Below, in pieces: positions 58,422 to 64,000 of a stretch of 64,000 nucleotides of DNA (position 1 is the first letter of the stretch; every line of letters starts with the position of its first letter). This stretch comes from Acorus gramineus. Taxonomy: Eukaryota; Streptophyta; Magnoliopsida; Acorales; Acoraceae. The notes below the pieces were generated by a model. That model was given only the letters and a program-made list of their open reading frames with translations, ran no database searches and was not told the origin of the DNA. The translations under genes were made by a program, and so were the position numbers. The stretch lies in the NCBI GenBank assembly GCA_030737835.1, contig CM060850.1, forward strand, positions 5,400,015 to 5,464,014, written 5' to 3'.

Positions 58422-59305
58422 GGGCGCGGCTATCCCCACCAAGTGTTTTTCTTACCCCACCAATCGGAAAAAAAAATCGGTGTTTTATCTTTTCCCACCG
58501 ATCCGGCCAGGTCGACCAGATTTGGTCGCCACTTCAGGTTTTGGATGACCGGACTTGATCGTCATTTCAGATTTTGGGCGACCGGACTTGGTCGTCATTT
58601 CAGGTTTCACACGACTGAACTTTGTCGAACAAGATTTGTAATAAAGTTTATAATTTTTTTTCTTAGAAACCTAATCCCATGACGTATATCTTCCTTGAAT
58701 CCGAATACCACTCCAAGTCTGAGTTGTAATGTAAGGAGAATCAATTATTATTCTTAAATGTAGAATACAAGAACAATTTTTTTTTACATAAGTGACGGAT
58801 TAATTTTCAAAAGCCAAATATATAATGTGTTTGGATCAACTGATAGGTTTTTTTTTTTTCAAACGAAGAATCCTCTTAACTACGAATTCAAACGAAGCTT
58901 AAAAATGATATATATTTGTCTAATAAGATATTTTTCTATAAAAATTTGAATTAATTGAAAGTATACCTACTTACATTTTTTTCGGCCCCTTAACTGTTAT
59001 TTGGACAAAAGAATAAATGTAGAATATGATAGATAAACCAAAAAATTTATTTGTTTACAGAAAAATAGGTAGATATAGTTCTGAATCTTGTTCGACCAAT
59101 TACAGTCTGTCAAAGCCTGAAATTGTGACCAATTACGGTCGTCTAAAACTTGAAATGGCGGCCAAGTTCGGTCGCCCAAAATCTGAAATGGCGACCAAAT
59201 TCGGTCGACCTGGATTGGTGGGAACAGCGAAACACTGTTTTTTTTTTTTTTTTTTTTTTTTGATTGGTGGGGTAAGAAAAACGCTTGGTGGGGATAGACG
59301 AGCCC
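58422..59305. mobile_element. MULE-like foldback with perfect 9-bp duplication and 33-bp subrepeats
   Basis: AATCTTTTT occurs exactly at 58413-58421 and 59306-59314. Ends: GGGCGCGGCTATCCCCACC and, in reverse complement, GGGCTCGTCTATCCCCACC. Each arm carries 33-bp tandem units (left starts at 58514, 58547, 58580 and 58613: GACCGGACTTG, GTCATTTCAG, TTTTGGGC), mirrored on the right at about 59120-59215. A 25-T tract lies at about 59237-59261. No transposase. Open frames are repeat-driven. Confidence 0.9.
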
Positions 59306-59314
59306 AATCTTTTT

Positions 59315-60556
59315 CCATAAGGATCTTCTAGAAACTCTTGATTCTCCTTCACATCTTTAACTGATTTGTAGCATATCTTGTATTGTATTGATAATATCAT
59401 CATTTAAGTCAATTACCTGCAATAACACATGAATTCTTAATATTAGTTATTATTATACATAAAATAAGGATATAGAAACTTAGATTAAGGGGTTTTAATG
59501 TATAATTAATATGCTTATCACTCCTTGGTTGGTCATCAAGGGGCACCCAATTTTTGGAGAGGGGAGACCTACATTGTAGTGTGCTTGACCCAAAAATACG
59601 ACTAGACCCAGCCCGGTTTGATTGTGCATAAAAGAATTGGACAAAAGGTTTTTTTTTTTTTTTAGTCTAGATATTTTTTAAAGCCCTTGAAAACTATGAA
59701 TGTTGTTTAAACGCGTTTTAAACACTATTTAAAGCGATTTCTGTATGGGGTTCTCCAGCTGAATGATATAACTGCGCCATGGAAGAGGTGGTCTTGAACA
59801 GCCACCAAAATGCCAATCTTCTACTATAAAAGCCATCCCAAATCTACATTTTTTTTATCAACGAATCATTCACTATAGCAGGCATCCCTTAGAGTCTGTG
59901 TTCAAGTCTCCATAGTATTCCAATAAGTAAGAGAGAGTGGGAAAAACACAATCATTGCGCTGTCCGATCGGTGTGAAGTGCTGCTATTGCAGAAAGTTCG
60001 ATCATTATATCTTGGAAGACTTTTACTGGAACCATGAGAAAGAATGTGGGGCAAATAAAGTGTTAAGAACATAGAATTCAACTCTAGCCTCGATCTTCAT
60101 CCATTCATCATTTCAAAACAATTTCGTCAAATCAATTCGCTTGGTTCTTCTTCTTCTCATAGTTCTAAATAATATGTACTGTTTAGTATTGATTACAATT
60201 ACATGTAGCATATAATATTCTTATTGTGTCTTAAATACAAATACTTCATATAGAGTATTATTTTGTATACACTCCGTACTATTTTCCAACAATAATAACT
60301 ATATTTAAAAGAAAACGTGCAGCTTGTTTTATATTTCTTAGTGGTAATATTGTAAAAGTAAATTTTACATCTAAATAAAAGACTTTATTTTTAAATACCT
60401 TATTATCATCATCGTCGTCATAGTCCTCATTGTTGTTCTATTATATTTTATGACTAATAATTTTACTAAACAATAGTTTCAATTGGAGAGTCAAAATCAC
60501 ACAAAACCTAGGTGTCATAACTAAGTAGTTAATGTGACAATTTTGTTGGAAACATA
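59315..60556. other. Intergenic, no gene recognised
   Basis: AT-rich DNA with a T-run near 59648-59663. The 59.7-60.1 kb part is less AT-rich and looks like old retroelement DNA, but no domain or RNA gene could be supported. Confidence 0.5.
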
Positions 60557-60564
60557 ACCATAGA

Positions 60565-63211
60565 CAGGCCTGGCCTGAAACTAAGCGACCAAGGTTGTCA
60601 CCTAGGACCCAAATATTTTGGACAGACCCTGAATCTTGAAAAGATATTTTAACCCTTATATATTGAGATTTATTTTATTTTTAATTGACATATTTTATTT
60701 TAAAAATTTATCAATGTCTTCTCTATTTTTTTTATTTAGTTCGTTACTTCTATTTGCTACTGTCTACTAAAATTTATTTTACTAGTTAATGCACACGTGA
60801 GTCGCACATGACTCGCTTTAAACATTATTTAGGATTTCTAGAATTTTATAAATAATAAATTTTAAAATATTATTTTTATTAGACTAATATATTAAATTTA
60901 ACAACTTGTATTAAAGTAATAATATTATTTATCTAAATGAATAACAATCAGATGAATATTACTAAATAACTGAATTTATTAAATGAATATAAAATTTAAA
61001 AGAATATTAGGATAAATCGATATTTAATATGATTTTACACCATTTTTATGCATTTTTCAAATTACAATTTTTTAGAACAAATCTAGGATAATTAGATAAG
61101 ATTTTTATGATGAAATTTTATAAATACTAATATGCTAGTTTTCCTTGGTCAAAATCGTATTTTGTGAGATAAAATCTAGTATATGACATTTTTATTAAAT
61201 ATAAAACTAACGTAATTTTAATCAATATTTATTATAATTAAAAATAATTATTTTCATATTATTATGGGTACAGCCTAATATCAATATTATTTAATACTAA
61301 ATATTATTAAATTGTATTAATACAATTTACTAATATCTTTATATTAAGAATTTTACACTAATATACATAAAATGGTATTTGATCATTTTGTATATATATG
61401 TTTTTAAAAATATTAAGAATCATACTCGTTTTGTAACAAAAAAATTATTATAAAAATAGCAATTTAAATATTACATACATTAAAATATTATTGATTATTA
61501 AAATAAAAAAATTTAAATAGAAAATCTAGGATAGCTAGATAATAATTGTTGATAATTTAAAAAATTATAAAATTTACAAAAAAATATTTCCCCTTCAATT
61601 TTGACTTTTTATAATAGTGTAGATATAGATACATATTTATCATTTGATTTAAAAAATTAAAATCGGTTCAAATGTTATTTTCCATATTTTTAAATATATA
61701 TTTGAACTTTTTTATTTCTTTTATTCATATGTTTTTATCTTCATTTATTGGAGAAATGAATTAGAGGTCTTTGTGGTCGCTTGTCTATTATTTTTGGGTA
61801 ACTAAAATTTTTAAAGTTTTTTTTTAGTTCCTTAAGACAGTAAAAGATTATCTTTAGGTCCCTCCATCTGAGTATTGTTCAAAAATACCAAAAATCCCCC
61901 CGCTCAATTATTTTAATATATTGTTAACACTCCCTAATACATTGTTAAATATCTCTAATACACTGTTAACACTCTTCAGTACACTGTTAACACTCCTCAG
62001 TGCATTGTTAAACTTCACAAATAATGCTCTCCGCCCAATTATTTTAGTACACTATTAAGTATCTCCAATACATTATCAACACTTCCCATTACACTATTAG
62101 CATTTGCATAATTGAGCGATAGCATTTTTGGTCATTCTAAATAAAATCTGGCTAGAGAGATATAAAGATAATTTTTCATCTCTTTGGGGACTTAAAAAAA
62201 ACTTGGACTTCAGACATTTTAGTTTTCTTACACCCTATTTTATTTGGAATTTTTGTTTCATTTTTAAATTATTTTATTTCATTCTTAAAATGTTATCCAT
62301 CTTTTCTCTGCTTTTTAATTTTGATGATTGCCACTATTCGATGGAGATTTTATTTTACTCATTAAAATGTATAAAACCGTATTGGATATCATTTTTCATA
62401 TTTTTTTATTTATTTCTATCTTTTTGTTAATCCTCCATTGTTTTTATCTTCTTATCTTTTTATATTTTTGACTCGAATTTTTTAAGACTACTATACTTTA
62501 TTTTAAAAACTTATCCATAATATCTCTTTATTAAATATTTAGTTTTGTTTGTTCCTAATTTTTCATTATTTTATTTCATTTATTATTTTATTTGACTTAC
62601 AATTAAAAACCATATTCAGACACATTTATTTTTTTATTATTTTTGTTTTTGATTTTTGATTTTTCTATTTTTTATATATTTCATTCTTTTATAGAACATA
62701 TTTATTAGTTTATTTTTTATATTTATTTATTATTATTTTTTCTTATACTACTATTATTTATTTTGTTAGCATTATCTTTAAAAAAAATTTAACATGATAT
62801 TTATTAAAAAACAATTGTTAGTGTTGATGAACTTAAAAAATAGGAAAAAGATACACGTGGCTCCTATTGTAGCCCCAATTGCAGTTTATCTCATTTTTCT
62901 TTTTTATAAAATTATACACTCACCCTTTGAAATGCATGCTATTATATAAAATGAAGTATATACTAAAATACATTAGTGTATTTTTTTTCAGGGTGAAAAA
63001 AAATGAAAAAAATAGACTGCAGTATATAATATGATAGTGCAATATATATTACGTTATCATAACGTACGAGCTGCAAAATGGGCTGTATAAACGAGCTGTG
63101 TTATCAACACTCGAAAAAGATATATATTAATATAGAGGCCCACCGTAAGTCCATGCATAGGGTCCAATCTCTTTGGGCTAATATGAGGGCCCATTTTATG
63201 GCCAAGCCCTG
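60565..63211. mobile_element. hAT-like element (2647 bp), non-autonomous
   Basis: Flanks ACCATAGA (60557-60564) and ACTATAGA (63212-63219) match at 7 of 8. Ends: CAGGCCTGGCCTGAAA and, in reverse complement, CAGGGCTTGGCCATAAA, the CAGG-type tips of Tip100-like hATs. Subterminal CACCTAGGACCC and AGGGCCC-like text is present on both sides. The interior is extremely AT-rich, holds a family D repeat (62865-63115) and encodes no recognisable transposase. Confidence 0.8.
62865..63115. repeat. Dispersed family D copy
   Basis: CACTCACCCTTTGAAATGCA, TGCTATTATATAAAATGAAG, ATACTAAAATACATTAG and GCAAAATGGGCTG match the next copy at 63240-63550 in order. Confidence 0.6.
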
Positions 63212-63239
63212 ACTATAGATTCTCATGGAAAAAAATACA

Positions 63240-63550
63240 CGCAACCCCTATTGTATCCTCAATTGCAGTCCATCTCTTTTCTTTTTTTTTAAATCATACA
63301 CTCATTTTTTGAAGTGCATGCTATTATATGAAATACTGTATATACTGAGATACATTAGAGCATGATGTCCATATTGTATCCCCTATCCCCAATTGAAGTG
63401 CATGCTGTCATGGTGAAAAAATGGAAAAAAAAATTAGATCATATACTATGATAAAACCTCATATACTATGATAGTGTAGTATATACTATGTTATTATAGC
63501 ATATAGGGCTGCAAAACGGACTGCTAAATGAACTGCGTGTATCAGCGCTC
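63240..63550. repeat. Dispersed family D copy
   Basis: CACTCATTTTTTGAAGTGCA, TGCTATTATATGAAATAC, ACTATGATAGTGTAGTATAT, ACTATGTTATTATAGCATAT and GCAAAACGGACTG. Best-preserved copy in the window. Confidence 0.6.
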
Positions 63551-63579
63551 AGATTTTTATAGTTACATTTATTTAAAAG

Positions 63580-63850
63580 AGTGCTACTACACTCAGTTTT
63601 TTTTCTCAGTCCAAAACATATATTTATATACCTCGTTATGGATTTATTAAAGCATATACCTCGTTAGATGATATATATACCTCATTAATTTTTTCTTACA
63701 TTTACTAAAAATGAATTCATTGAACTCGAAATGGAGTGATATGTATTTTTTATTAAAATATATATTTTATTAGATGATGTTTACTATTTATTAAAAAATA
63801 AAAACATATGAGATCTAAGTTTTGGTTGGTGAATGTGACTAAGTGTATCA
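63580..63850. repeat. Dispersed family C copy (inverted)
   Basis: Begins TACACTCAG and ends GACTAAGTGTATCATTTTTC, a terminal motif pair also seen at 22165-22465. Inside are TTTACTAAAAATGAATTC and AGATGATGTTTACTATTTA, the inverse of family C. Confidence 0.5.
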
Positions 63851-64000
63851 TTTTTCTATTTAAAAATAGCAATAATTGTGTGTTATATATGTATGGCTAC
63901 AGTTCTTATTTAAATATGCAATCACTAGTTCCTTCTCAATTCAATTATACGTGTACGAATTGAGGGGAACTATTCATTGGACAATTTTACCCTTTAAAAT

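Noticed and set aside
58443..59403. Open frames with repeated RHFRFW-type peptides
   Set aside because: They are translations of the 33-bp tandem repeats in the foldback element.
62128..62430. 100-codon Phe/Leu-rich frame
   Set aside because: T-rich DNA inside a hAT-like element; no coding signal.

Overview
This is an AT-rich nuclear segment of a flowering plant, most likely a eudicot. The evidence is multi-exon genes with GT-AG introns, plant-only protein families and a dense layer of plant-type transposable elements. Nothing bacterial, viral or organellar was seen. I could not identify the species.

I support four protein-coding genes. (1) A 76-residue single-exon atypical helix-loop-helix protein of the UPBEAT1/IBH1-like kind, + strand, 8598-8828. 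(2) A seven-exon RSS3-like bHLH-MYC_N transcriptional cofactor, - strand, 21675-25768, probably with an extra 5' UTR exon near 27.5 kb. (3) A two-exon HIG1-domain mitochondrial respiratory-supercomplex protein, - strand, 38512-46734, whose single intron is 7938 bp for a 94-residue product. (4) A five-exon tryptophan-synthase-beta-like PLP enzyme, - strand, 50827-56821, 432 residues. It keeps the Schiff-base lysine and the catalytic glutamate but has changed several otherwise near-invariant active-site residues. Three of the four genes lie on the - strand. Their functions are unrelated, and I see no gene cluster or shared pathway.

The rest is transposon territory. Several elements could be bounded to the base by their target-site duplications (TSDs): a MULE-type foldback with a perfect 9-bp TSD (58422-59305), a hAT-like element with a perfect 8-bp TSD and gene-like cargo (11289-12577), hAT-like elements at 6518-6989, 17746-18308, 47917-49267 and 60565-63211, long foldbacks at 10106-11202 and 48206-49146, a SINE with a 14-bp TSD (50517-50658), and PIF/Harbinger-like MITEs with TAA/TTA duplications. 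There are also L1-type LINE relics (about 5.1-7.1, 16.9-17.3, 18.5-18.9, 49.6-50.0 and 57.7-58.1 kb) and an En/Spm-type transposase relic (13.4-14.8 kb). Nested insertions give relative ages: foldback inside hAT-like MITE at 48 kb, and hAT-like MITE inside LINE at 6.5 kb.

The strongest candidate for new biology is the tryptophan-synthase-beta-like enzyme, because its substitutions fall on the residues that hold PLP and the amino-acid substrate. Next are the foldback elements as possible hairpin or small-RNA sources, a transposon inserted almost at a splice acceptor of the RSS3-like gene, and a coding-like open frame at 36.6 kb cut by a MITE.
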